Source of the DNA: Proteromonas lacertae
Lineage: Eukaryota > Sar > Bigyra > Opalinata > Proteromonadidae
Reading direction: 5' to 3'
Assembly (NCBI GenBank): GCA_002245135.1
Contig: NGBS01000607.1
Span: 53,970 to 117,969, forward strand
DNA: 64,000 nucleotides
A program made the position numbers and the translations under genes. Shown piece by piece: positions 30,550-40,927 of the stretch. The notes under the pieces were generated by a model, which was given only the letters and a program-made list of their open reading frames with translations, ran no database searches and was not told the DNA's origin. Position 1 is the stretch's first letter; every line of letters starts with the position of its first letter.

Positions 30550-31830
30550 TTACCATAAATGTCCTGCTCCATATATACTACGTGAGTATAGAGGATTAGG
30601 TCTACTTATCCTTCCTGATCTTGTCCTTCTAACTTTATTAACAAAATCAAGTGCTGCATTATTATCCTTATAATCCTGTACTGCTTGTTCTACAGGATTT
30701 ACTGGAACTGTTTCAGTAACAGGTTGTAACTGAGGATCATCATTAACAACTACTCCTGGAGGAACATAATCTGGATCTCTCCTATACTGTTGTAACTGTT
30801 TTCCTATTGATCTGTAATACTGTTCATTCTGTTTAGCAAAGGATGGATGCGAATCTGAAACATTTAATAATTCGTACTCTTTAAATCTTTTAGTAACTGT
30901 TCTTCCTTCATCATCAAATACATCAATCTCATATGAAAAAGGATTTTTCCTCTTTATAGTATAAACCTGATCACTATACCTATGAGACTTATCTAATTTT
31001 GATCTAGGTCTTTCCCTAACTCTCACTTTATCTCCTACATTAAAAGTAGATCCTCTCTTTGCTCTGAGATTCCTATTATAATTCCTCGATTCATGGAGGA
31101 ATTTCAATTGTAGACTCATATCATCATACACTTCATTTGGAGTATATCCTTTAATTCCTGAATGAGGAGTGTTGTTATAATCCTTTACAATCCTCTGGAT
31201 AAAATTATTTAAATCAGCTTGAGTTTTTATTTCATTTTTCATATCTTGAGTACTTCCTCTATAGTAAATAAGATCCTTTATTGTCCTAACTGCTCTGTCC
31301 AAAATTCCCATAATATTATGTTCATCTGTATCCTTAAAATGAATCTTTATTTTATACCTTTTACAAAAACTTTGAAATTCATTACTTATAAATACACCTT
31401 CTCTATCACATATAATAGAAGCAATGAATATCATATATTCCTCTTCTCCTTCAAAAATTCCTTTTATCCTATTCTGAAATACAAACCTTGTAAAAGCGTC
31501 TGCAAAAGCTAAACCACTTCTACTTGCTAAAGTATATACCCAAACTTTCCTCGATACAACATTAATAATGAATAAGGATGGAGGACCATCATTTCCTTGA
31601 AAAAAAGCAAAATCAATCATGAAAGTTCCTGGTACTTTAATAATAGTATACCTTAATTTTTTAGGACGAACTCTTTTAGATGCTAATTGATATCGTGGAG
31701 AAGAATATGCAAAAGTCTTAGCTTCATTTTCACTATAACCATAGTGAGTACAAATATCGATGAAATCCTTTGCAGATAGATAGTTATATTGAGAATAAAG
31801 ATCTTGTAAAGTCTTTTTTGGAATATCCAT
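30550..31830 (-). CDS. Retroviral-type (rve) integrase, with Asp in place of the catalytic Glu
   Basis: Polinton integrases insert the element by a DDE reaction. I start at 31830 (MDIPKKTLQDLYSQYNYL). The core has the first Asp in GTFMIDFAFFQ and the second in SIICDREGVFISNEF. The third catalytic position, expected to be Glu, is Asp in MGILDRAVRTIKDLI, 35 residues after the second. The family pattern PHSGIKGYTPNEVYDD follows. A C-terminal SH3/chromo-like segment (FNVGDKVRVRERPRSKLDK...YTIKRKNPFSYEIDVFD) matches Ty3-type integrase tails. The last ~100 residues are Pro/Arg-rich. No HHCC finger is visible at the N-terminus. Confidence 0.85.
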   Translation of the reverse strand: MDIPKKTLQDLYSQYNYLSAKDFIDICTHYGYSENEAKTFAYSSPRYQLASKRVRPKKLRYTIIKVPGTFMIDFAFFQGNDGPPSLFIINVVSRKVWVYTLASRSGLAFADAFTRFVFQNRIKGIFEGEEEYMIFIASIICDREGVFISNEFQSFCKRYKIKIHFKDTDEHNIMGILDRAVRTIKDLIYYRGSTQDMKNEIKTQADLNNFIQRIVKDYNNTPHSGIKGYTPNEVYDDMSLQLKFLHESRNYNRNLRAKRGSTFNVGDKVRVRERPRSKLDKSHRYSDQVYTIKRKNPFSYEIDVFDDEGRTVTKRFKEYELLNVSDSHPSFAKQNEQYYRSIGKQLQQYRRDPDYVPPGVVVNDDPQLQPVTETVPVNPVEQAVQDYKDNNAALDFVNKVRRTRSGRISRPNPLYSRSIYGAGHLW

Positions 31831-31882
31831 AGAAAAACAAAAATAAGAATATAGTAAGGAATTAATGATAATTATCAATTAA

Positions 31883-32806
31883 TTACTTTTTGTGTTTGTG
31901 ATTCTTCTTTAAAGATAAAGCTCCAATATTACTTCTCTTAATTACTGGAGGACTTAAGGATCTGTCTCTCTTTCTTTTAGGAGTACTAAACTTCTTTTCC
32001 TCTTTTTCCTCTACCTTATCCTTAACTTTTTCTTTAACATAATCATCACTTACAATCATAACATCTCCATCAATAAATAAATTAATGAAGCATATATTGT
32101 TCTTAATAGTATACTTTAAAGCAACTACAGGAACAACAACATCCTTATCTTCCATATCAGTCCAATCCTCATATACTGTTTTATCATTTCCTACAAGATT
32201 ATGTCTATCATCATTCTTCCAAATAAGGATCCTGTATAAATTGAGGACAACTTCAATACTATGTTCCAAATGTTTAGAAGTTTTTAAATAATCAGCTATA
32301 TCATACAACCAAGAGGATTTCAACTTTATCCATTCACTTGCATCACAGTCCTTTCCTGCAAATCTAGCTACTTGAACATTGGTAAACTTCACAGAATAAT
32401 ATCCTTCTTGATCCTCTTTTGGTTTCTCTAACTTCATCTCAGATACATGTCCTATAAAAGTTAACCATCTATTTAAGTGAGGAGGAAGATAATCACTTAC
32501 TAATCCTCTTGCAGATTCTAACTTAGGAATATTTCCCATTTCCAACATTTGTTTATCACCCATGATTTTCCTCACTAATTCAGCTTCATACTTAGGTTCA
32601 GGATTACTTTCCATTTCATCTATGTTGTTTTCCTTACACCATCTTTCATAATCTTTAATATAAGGTTTTTGATATTCACTTTGTGATACTGGTTCAGTTT
32701 CAACATTTTCATAATCCTCTTCATCACTAGTTATAGTAGTGTTATCCTCCTCAGCCTCCTCTTCTACATACTTTTTTGAAGTAAAGTACTTTTTACCAGA
32801 ACTCAT
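31883..32806 (-). CDS. Unknown Polinton protein next to the integrase
   Basis: 307 residues starting MSSGKKYFTSKKYVEEEAEED. After an acidic N-terminus there is a globular middle (PPHLNRWLTFIGHVSEMKLE, VKFTNVQVARFAGKDCDASEWIKLKSSWLYDIADYLK, VVVPVVALKYTIKNNICFINLFIDGD). The C-terminus is basic with STPKRKRDRSLSP and KKNHKHKK signals. The strand-rich middle could be an OB-like single-strand-binding fold, a guess based on pattern and on its place between integrase and polymerase. A promoter-motif copy lies at 32834-32858. Confidence 0.55.
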   Translation of the reverse strand: MSSGKKYFTSKKYVEEEAEEDNTTITSDEEDYENVETEPVSQSEYQKPYIKDYERWCKENNIDEMESNPEPKYEAELVRKIMGDKQMLEMGNIPKLESARGLVSDYLPPHLNRWLTFIGHVSEMKLEKPKEDQEGYYSVKFTNVQVARFAGKDCDASEWIKLKSSWLYDIADYLKTSKHLEHSIEVVLNLYRILIWKNDDRHNLVGNDKTVYEDWTDMEDKDVVVPVVALKYTIKNNICFINLFIDGDVMIVSDDYVKEKVKDKVEEKEEKKFSTPKRKRDRSLSPPVIKRSNIGALSLKKNHKHKK

Positions 32807-33007
32807 GATTTTTTAAAAGTGTTTAAAATAGTTAAAAATAGCAAGAAAATTGCAAATGAAAAAAGTAACGATTTTTAAGTAGATCTTTCATTATCCAATT
32901 AAAATTTAGTATACGTTCTTATTTGACCAATCATATCATTTGACCAATTATATTAAAGTATAGTCATTTTTTGTTTTCTTTTTAGTTTTGAATTTCTTAA
33001 GTATAAA
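32807..33007. promoter_or_regulatory. Divergent promoter region of the Polinton (CCAAT cluster, GTAACG, late-type motif)
   Basis: Between the minus-strand 32806 gene and the plus-strand polymerase. It holds the inverted promoter motif (32834-32858), AAAAAAGTAACG (32859-32870), CCAATTAAAAT (near 32895) and a tandem TTGACCAAT-ATAT pair (about 32926-32951). The polymerase side has TTTTTTGTTTTCTTTTTAG before its ATG. This is the richest regulatory-looking spacer in the element. Confidence 0.45.
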
Positions 33008-36000
33008 ATGAAGAATAAAAGGAAAAGAACTGATAAGCAGAAGAAGTATGCATTAAATGCAAAAACTCATTTATTAGAAAAGATGTTAGAAAATGACGAT
33101 AGTACTTCAGAATATTTCATTAATGCAACAAGTAAAAAAAGGAAAATAAGCGAATCCTCCTATATGAGGAACTTAGACAATAATCCTCGAGTGCATATTA
33201 TAAATCCTGATTATGGAATGTATTTTGGTGGAGGAGAGGATGATATGGATGATGATAGAATTCATCCTCCAAGAGGAAATTTGGAGGAAAGAATAAAAAA
33301 ATATGAATTAGAAGGACAATCCTCTGAAGGAGTGACAAGGAAATATGTAACTAATTTGAAGGATGTTCATCTTCTTACTCCAGAAGATTATTATAACTTC
33401 ATTGTAGATAAAACAGATGTTCCTTTAAGAATAAGTGAAATAGCACATGAAATGAAAAATATTAAAGTATATTTTGTATTTTGGTATGTTTATACATCCT
33501 CAGAGGATGAAACTGGTGAGGAAGTATCCTTATTTCATAATACAAGGAATATTTTAATTAATGAGTATGACAATCCTGCATCAGTAGCAGCTAAAATGCG
33601 TTCTCTATTTCATTCTATAAATGAAGAAGATTTTTCTCCTCCAGAATCTGGTTTAATATTCCAATATATGGATTTAATGGAAACTCATATAAATCAATAT
33701 CAAATTATGGCAGGAGCAGGAGGATCCTATAAGATTCCTGATATATTTAATAATAAGTACTGTTTGGATCCTTGTGAAAATAAGGATGATGATAATATGG
33801 ATTGTTTTTGGAGAGCAATTAATTCATGTTTAAAGAAACAGCATTTACCTCAAATAGAACCTAATAGTGAATTTATAACAGTACCAGTAGCACCTGTTAA
33901 TAATCTTGATATAGATAAAGTAGAACAAACTTATGATATAAATATAAACATATTTGCAATTGATGAAGAGGAAAAGGATAAACCTAAAATCCTTCCTTTA
34001 AGATATAGTTTAATTGATAAGAATGTTTGTAATCCGGTTATAAATTTATTGTTCCTTCCTAATAATAATGATACTACTGATGAAGTAATTACAGGTCATT
34101 ATTGTGCAATTAAATCCTTGAATAGAGTTTTCAGCTTAGTATTTAATGTAATATACAAAAATGTTAATGAACCTTTGGTATGTCCTTATTGTCCCTTTTA
34201 TACTTATAATTCAAAATCATATGCAAATCACAAATCAGTAAATTGTCAAAGTCCTGATAATGTTATAAGGATCTTTCCTGATAAGGATAGTGAAGAAGCT
34301 TTTATGAAATTTGAACATTCTAACAGAGAGGATATGATTCCTGTAGTTATATATTATGATACAGAAGCATATATTGTCCCTATTGATAATTCTCAGGAAA
34401 AGACAAAAACATTAAGATCCTTCAAAAATGAACATAAATTAAAATCATACTGTTTATATGTAGAGAGTAAAATTCCTCAAATAAAATCTACAACCATTAT
34501 GAATGTTAAGAAATTAGAAGATGAAAATTTGGAAAAAGAATTTATGGAAGATATAATGACAATTTATAAAGATGTAAAACACTTATACAATATAATTAAT
34601 TTATATCCTAAAGATTGGGATCAAAATGAGGAAGATTTAGCAATCCATATGAGTAAAACAGTTTGTGATTTTTGTAAGAAACCTTTTACACCTTTTGATC
34701 CTAAAGTCCTTCATCATAACCATTTTACAGGAAAGTACATTGCTTCAATTCATTCTAAAGAGAACTTAGCAATTAAAGTAAAAGGATACAAGATTCCTGT
34801 TATTGGACATAATGCAATGAGATATGACCAACATTTCATCATTAGAGAACTTGCAGAGATTGCTAAACAGACTGGTTTAAATTTGGATATCCTTCCTTCT
34901 ACTGATGAAAATTATAAAGCTATATTCTTTGATAGATTAATGTTTATTGATTCATACCAGTTCCTTTCTGAAAATTATCGAGTTTAACAGAAGATTTGAA
35001 AATTACAGCTTTAGAATTGAATTGTAAAAAAGTAAAGTTTAAAGTAATCTATGATAACTTTCCTGAATTAGATGAGGATATTATTGATAAGTATCTTCTT
35101 CAGAAAAATTACTTTCCTTATGAGTATGTTGATTGTTTGGAAAAATATGATAATCAATTTAAGGATTTGAAAATAGAGGATTTCTATTCTAGTTTATCCA
35201 ATTCAACAATAACAGAAGAGGAATATAAGTTTGCAATGCAAGTTAATAATATTCTATTTGAAGGAAAAGCTTCTATAGGAGAATATTGTAACTTTTATCT
35301 TTGCATTGATGTTTATATCCTTTGTTCAGTATTTGAGGATTTTAGACAGAACATCTTTAATCACTTTCATATTGATCCTTGTTGGTATGTTTCAATTCCT
35401 AGTTTATCCTTAGATTTATTCTTAAAAGAAAGTTCAGTTAAGATAGAGTTAATTCATGAACCTGAAATATATGATTTCATTCTCAATGGATTATATGGAG
35501 GATTATCCTACATAGGAAAAAGAAAAGAAGATGCTAATAATTTCTATATGAAGGATTATGATCCTAAGAAACCTTCAAAGTTTATTGTCTATCAAGACAT
35601 GAATTCCTTATATCCTTCAGTAATGTATTTGTGTAAACTTCCTATAAGGAATTATCATCTTTATTGTTATGAGGATCCTGGTTGTCCTAAACTTCATGAG
35701 ATATTAGATTCTACCAAATTCTATGATAAGAATGATTCCTTTGAAACTACAGGATATATGTTAGAAGTAGATATAGAACCTATTTCCTATTATAAGGAAT
35801 ATTTAAGAGAATATCCTATTTTACCATCAAGAAGGAAAATTAGCTATGATGAATTATCAGATATTCAAAAAGAAAAATTAGAAGTATTATACTCTCAAAA
35901 AGAGGATGATCAAAAGAATCCTAATGTTCAAAAATATATTTCCTCTGAAAAATTAGTAACTGATCTACTTCCTAAGGAACATTATGTCATCCATTATCAG

Positions 36001-36972
36001 AATCTTAAGTTTGCAGTGGATCATGGATATAAAGTTACTAAAGTATATAAAGTACTAACATTCTTGGAAAGTAAACATATGTCTAAACATATAGATCAAT
36101 TAAAGGATATGAGAGTTCATGCAAAGGAAATGCATCAAACATCGACTGCTAATATTATGAAGAAATTACTTAATTCACTTTATGGAAAAACATTAGAAAG
36201 GGTTGATAAGAGGAGAAGTATCAAATTAGTAGTTTCAGAAAATCAAGCAAGAAAAGCTATTAGAGATCCTTGGTTTGATAAGATAGATACTATACATGGA
36301 GATTTAAGATTAGTACATTATCATAAAAAGATGTTTAAGATTAACAAACCTATTCAGATTGGTATGACAATCCTTGCTCTTTCTAAATTATTAATGCAAC
36401 AATATTGGTATGATGGAGTATTACATTACAATTCACCAGAGGATGTTAGACTCTTAATGACAGATACTGACAGTCTCCTCTTTTCTGTAAGGACAAAGGA
36501 TATTTATTGGACTTTCAATCATCTTCAGAAATATATAGATGGAAGTAATCTGAATATGCCTCCTTTTAATAATTACTACAAATGGGATTCTCTTTCATGT
36601 AAACCAGGAACATTAAATAAACTCAAGTTTGAGGAACAGGATGGTAAGAAATTCTATGTCATCACTAAGTTTAGAGGATTGAAATCCAAGTGTTACTATT
36701 ATGAAAAGGAATGTGTTAATGATGGAACAATCAAATCCTCCAACAGATGTAAAGGATTAATAACTGCTATAGCAAGTAAGATGACAGGAGATGATTATAC
36801 TGAAATGGTTGATGGATATGTTTCTAAACAGAAGTTTGGTATAAATCATATTAGAAGTAGAAATCATCATATCTATACTGCTTATGAAGAGAAGATAGGA
36901 CTTACATACTTTGATGATAAAAGATATTTTGAGGATGATTATGAAACAGTTCCTTATGGATACAATAATTAG
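33008..36972 (+). pseudogene. Protein-primed family B DNA polymerase, one frame break
   Basis: This replicative enzyme copies the element using a protein primer. N-terminal parts include a DCFWRAINSCLKK module and a zinc-finger-like CPYCPFYTYN...H..NC. The exonuclease has VIYYDTEAYIV (Exo I) and VIGHNAMRYDQHFI (Exo II), with an endonuclease-VII-like CDFCKKPF...HHNHFTGKYIA insert before it. The polymerase domain has motif A QDMNSLYPSVM, motif B KKLLNSLYGKT and motif C LMTDTDSLLFS, all intact. The first frame ends at 34987 and the second is open from about 34975 onward. Both flanks of the A-run 34971-34974 read as conserved protein, so one base is probably missing there. The break falls between the exonuclease and polymerase domains. 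Confidence 0.9.
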
Positions 36973-37016
36973 ATTTCCTCTAATATTATATATTGATTCT
37001 ATATTGATATTTTGTT

Positions 37017-37388
37017 TTAATCTATTCTAGTCTATACTATAGTCTAGTCCTCCCTCAACCCCTGCCGCCTGGGACCCCCCCTCGGCCCCCCACACAGTGG
37101 GGGGCTGGTCAGATAAAAATCATAGTCCATCATAAAATTCTATCATGGAGGATTTCTAATTTTTTAATAACATTATCTATATGGTTTAACATTTTTTCTT
37201 TCTTTCATATTTTTATAATGAGGATTTTTAAATTTTTATTATTCCTCTTTCAGAGAGGATCTAAAAATCATATATCCTCTTTCAAAGAGGATCTATAAAT
37301 CCTCTTTCCTCTTTCATGGAGGATTTAAATGAGGTTAATCCTCCTCTTAACCCTTATAAAAGAGGATTTAGTACATTTATATTATATA
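37017..37388 (-). repeat. Right terminal inverted repeat of the Polinton
   Basis: This is the inverted copy of the left repeat. It ends inwardly about 45 bp after the polymerase stop codon and outwardly at the AT-rich boundary next to the ATG at 37393. The GC-rich block is at about 37051-37108. Confidence 0.95.
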
Positions 37389-37392
37389 AAAT

Positions 37393-40300
37393 ATGACCAT
37401 TCTGTTATTCTTCCTTTTATGTATTTAACTAGTTCTAATATTTATTAGATTTGAGTGTTTATTCTAGTGGTATTCCTAACAATATCACAGAAAATATCGT
37501 AGAAATACCTACAAATCAGTATTCTATTATTCAGCTTCAAAAACTCTTGTTAAATCTAGATACTTTGGTAAATACAAAAGGCGAACTACCACCAGGTTAT
37601 ACATTAGATAAAAGTACAGGTATTATATCAGGAAATACTGAGAGTGAGCCATCACATTACGAAATCAACCTTTATTCTGATAAAAGTACTTCCTATTTCA
37701 CCTCATTGTCATTGAATGTTATTGATTTTAAAGATATGAACAATGTAATAAGTGTGTTGCTATTAAAAGACAGTAAAGTAACAACCTTAAGTGAATTATT
37801 ATTTTCACTGAAAACACAATCACTTTCATACAAAGAAGAAATGATAAAAGATGCAATTTATAATCCAATAGATGAAGAAAGAATATTACAAGTAATTGTT
37901 CATTTTTCATTTAAAATAGACGTGTTAGAAGAAATAACAATATTAATTGAAACAGAAGATAATGAAGATGATGAAAATGATGTAGTAAGTTGTTATATTG
38001 ATGATATACAAACCAGAATTCAACCTATTGTTAGAAATAAAACATCATTTATCATAAGAGAAACATTAGAACCTAAAATTCATACAGTTTACATTATAAT
38101 AAATTTGAATATTAAAATAAAAATAAAATGGTTAAAAGACAATGAATTTGATATTATAAATAGTGAATTAGATAATATAAAATCTTTTCCTCTGATTTCA
38201 ACACTAAGTTATAGTAATTCTCTAAAGAAAAGAGATTTACAAACAAAATATGTAAATTATTGTAAAAATGATGGTTATTTTGGTGAAGGAAAGGCTAATA
38301 ATAATATTCGTAAATATTGTCCTGATGGTAATAATATTGGTTATAGAATTAGTAGAGCATGTGTAAACATCAATAATAATGTCTTTTGGGATTATATAAT
38401 ATCTGAATGTGATTTATATAATTATTGTCCAGATTTTCAATCATTTTCAAAGTCATATATAGGTGAAGTAGCTTATAGAAATTGTGGTAATAATCAAATA
38501 GGAAAAGAATCAAGAGAATGTATCAAGTTGAGTAATGGGAAAGCAAGTTGGGGATTAATCAATTCTGATAGTTGTATAGACATTAATCCAATAATCCATT
38601 ACTCCAATAGAGAGATATATCTATATAAAAATGAACCAGTATTAATAATGCCAACTAAAATATATCAAATACGAGAAAATTCATTAAAAATGAGTGATAT
38701 TCCAGAAGGTCTATATTTTGATAGTATTACAGGAATTATATTTGGAAATGTAACAGATGACTTTGTTAGTAATGAAATAATTATATCTGGAACTGGAATT
38801 GATAATAAACAGTATAGCGCTGTAATAAAATTGATTTTTACATATTACACTACTGGAATAGTAAAATATGAACAATCTTACATTTTTTATATTGGTATTG
38901 AAAGAATAGATATACCAGAACCAACAATAAATGGCGCAGTATCAAATTTTAAATCTGATCCAGAGTTGCCAAGTGGACTTTATATAAATCAAGCTACAGG
39001 AAGGATATATGGAACAGTAAAACCAATAATAAATACACCATCGAAAATAGTATACACTATTACAGAAACAAAAAGTGGTAAATCATCTATGTTTCTAATT
39101 GAAACTATTCAATTAACATGTGAAAAAATTGATCAGAATGGAGTTATATGGAAAGAAACAAATGTTGGAGAATATACAGTCTCAAATTGTCCATCAGAAT
39201 ATGAAGGAATGTTGAGAAGAAAATGTTTATATGACAATGGAAAAGCTAGATGGTCAGATGTGGATGGTATTTGTCAAAAGGTTGATTATTATTGTGAGAG
39301 TAATTTATATCCAAAAACACCAGTAGGAGAGACAGCATATAGAGAATGTGAAAAAGGTCTACGTGGTTCTATACATGCAGATTGTGTAAGAACTGTAGAT
39401 AAATCAGCAACTGTATTTGTAAATGAAATAGATGAATGTGAAGTGTCTTTTTCATATAAATTTTCAATTGATAATCAAGTCTTTTTACCAAATAAGCCAT
39501 TTGTTATTGCTCCTAGTTTTAATGAGAGTGATAATGTTGTTTTTAGTTTAAATGAACCTTTTGATGGTTTGAAAATAAACACAAAAACTGGTGTTATCGC
39601 TGGAAATTTCTCACAAGATACATCATTCTTTGTCAAAGGAGAAGTAAATGGTAATGTAGAGATGGTTGAATGTAGAATTTATGTAAGATCTTTGACTTGT
39701 GAAAAACCTGATGTTGAGTATTTATCAGTAGTATATGAATCATGTGATAATAATAATGAAAATGTATTAGGATATAAATATAGAAAATGTGATGTAATAA
39801 TGAATGAAGATTCAAATGAAAATATATATGCTGAATATAGTGATTATAACACTCAACTATGCAAGAATAATATGAATCACAATGTAGGAGTAGTATTCAC
39901 AATTGAAGGTTTTGAATTGAGTAGAATCAGTGTTTATGAAAGTTTTGTTATAAGAGTTTTTTTTATTCAATTAATGAATAATCATGGTATAGAATTAGAA
40001 CATGAAGATATTATCATTCAAAATAGTGGTAATAACAACAATAAATTTTTAGTTTTTAATATATTATTAAGTTGCAAAAATAGTTTAAGTGATGATGTGT
40101 TTGATGTGTTGAATAGAGTAACACAAAGTGAAATATCTGAAATTATTAGTGAATTAAAATATAACAGTATTGTTTTTACTTATCCATTGGATATTTTCAA
40201 TCCTTATATTGTCATTGATTCAAATAATAATGGTGATAATAATAATAATGATAATGAAGATGATAGAAATGATGATAAAAGCAATGACAAATCAGATAAA

Positions 40301-40834
40301 GTCATTCTTTATATATCAATTGCATTATCAATTGTTATTCTGATTCTCATAGTTATTATTATATATATAGCAATGAAACTTCAAAAATATAAAGCAATTC
40401 AAATTAAAAATGATAGAAAGAAGAAGAAAGTTAAGGATAGAAGTGGTAGTATTAATCAGAACAATAATAACAAACCAAATGAAGTGAATAGTATAAAACC
40501 TAATGAATCTCATCATGAGACTAATATACCAGATTTACCAATTGTTTCTCCTCCTGCACCAGTGACTATAGAGATTGAAAATCCTCCTAATGAAATAATT
40601 GTTCTTCCACCTTCAGCTAATTCACCTCCTCCTGTTAATTCGCCTGTTCAGCAGAATGAGAATAATGAAGAACATATAGTTCATGAAAGTAGTAATATAT
40701 CACATATTCCATTAAGTCCTCCTGTTATATACTCATCAGCTAATAATTCAAACGTAGATGAAAATATACCTCAATTACCATCTTCATCTGTTGAAAATTC
40801 TGGAAGTAAAGTAAAAATAGATTATACTAATTAA
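37393..40834 (+). CDS. Large type-I surface membrane glycoprotein with He_PIG-like and Cys-rich modules
   Basis: I start at 37393: a 28-base first exon (MTILLFFLL), a 28-nt intron (37421-37448) and then the long frame, giving a clear signal peptide (MTILLFFLLYLSVYSSG). The ectodomain has four putative-Ig (He_PIG) signatures of the form GLY/GYT...TGxIxG (GYTLDKSTGIISGN, GLYFDSITGIIFGN, GLYINQATGRIYGT, GLKINTKTGVIAGN). Repeated cysteine modules of the hormone-receptor-like type (C...G.W..T..G....CP....G...R.C) alternate with them. One transmembrane segment (about 40305-40380) is followed by a basic then Pro-rich cytoplasmic tail of ~150 residues. About 1,137 residues in all. The Polinton ends only ~5 bp upstream, so the native promoter may have been displaced. 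Confidence 0.75.
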
Positions 40835-40927
40835 ATTAACATTATATACTACATATTTGAATTTTATCATGTGATTTATTGTTTTTTTCAAAATAGAATT
40901 AATGAAACGAATTTTATTTTGAGATTA

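Larger units (their letters stand above)
15083..37388. mobile_element. Maverick/Polinton DNA transposon (virus-like), about 22.3 kb
   Basis: The element is defined by ~370-bp terminal inverted repeats and by genes for PolB, integrase, packaging ATPase, Ulp1-like protease, major capsid protein and penton-like protein. This is the full Polinton core set and implies a capsid-forming, integrating dsDNA element. Genes from 15,580 to 22,029 plus the 22,684-25,947 gene are on the minus strand, and the capsid/ATPase block is on the plus strand. The integrase and its neighbour are on minus, and the polymerase is on plus near the right end. The outermost bases are AT-only, so the exact ends and any 6-bp target duplication cannot be fixed. 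ATAAAAT occurs just outside both ends but not symmetrically. The left end is ~150 bp after the receiver-TPR-cNMP gene. The right end is ~5 bp before the ATG of the glycoprotein gene. Confidence 0.93.

Noticed and set aside
34960-35000. Programmed frameshift in the polymerase
   Set aside because: No recognisable slippery heptamer with a downstream structure. Similar breaks occur in unrelated host genes, so an indel is the simpler explanation.
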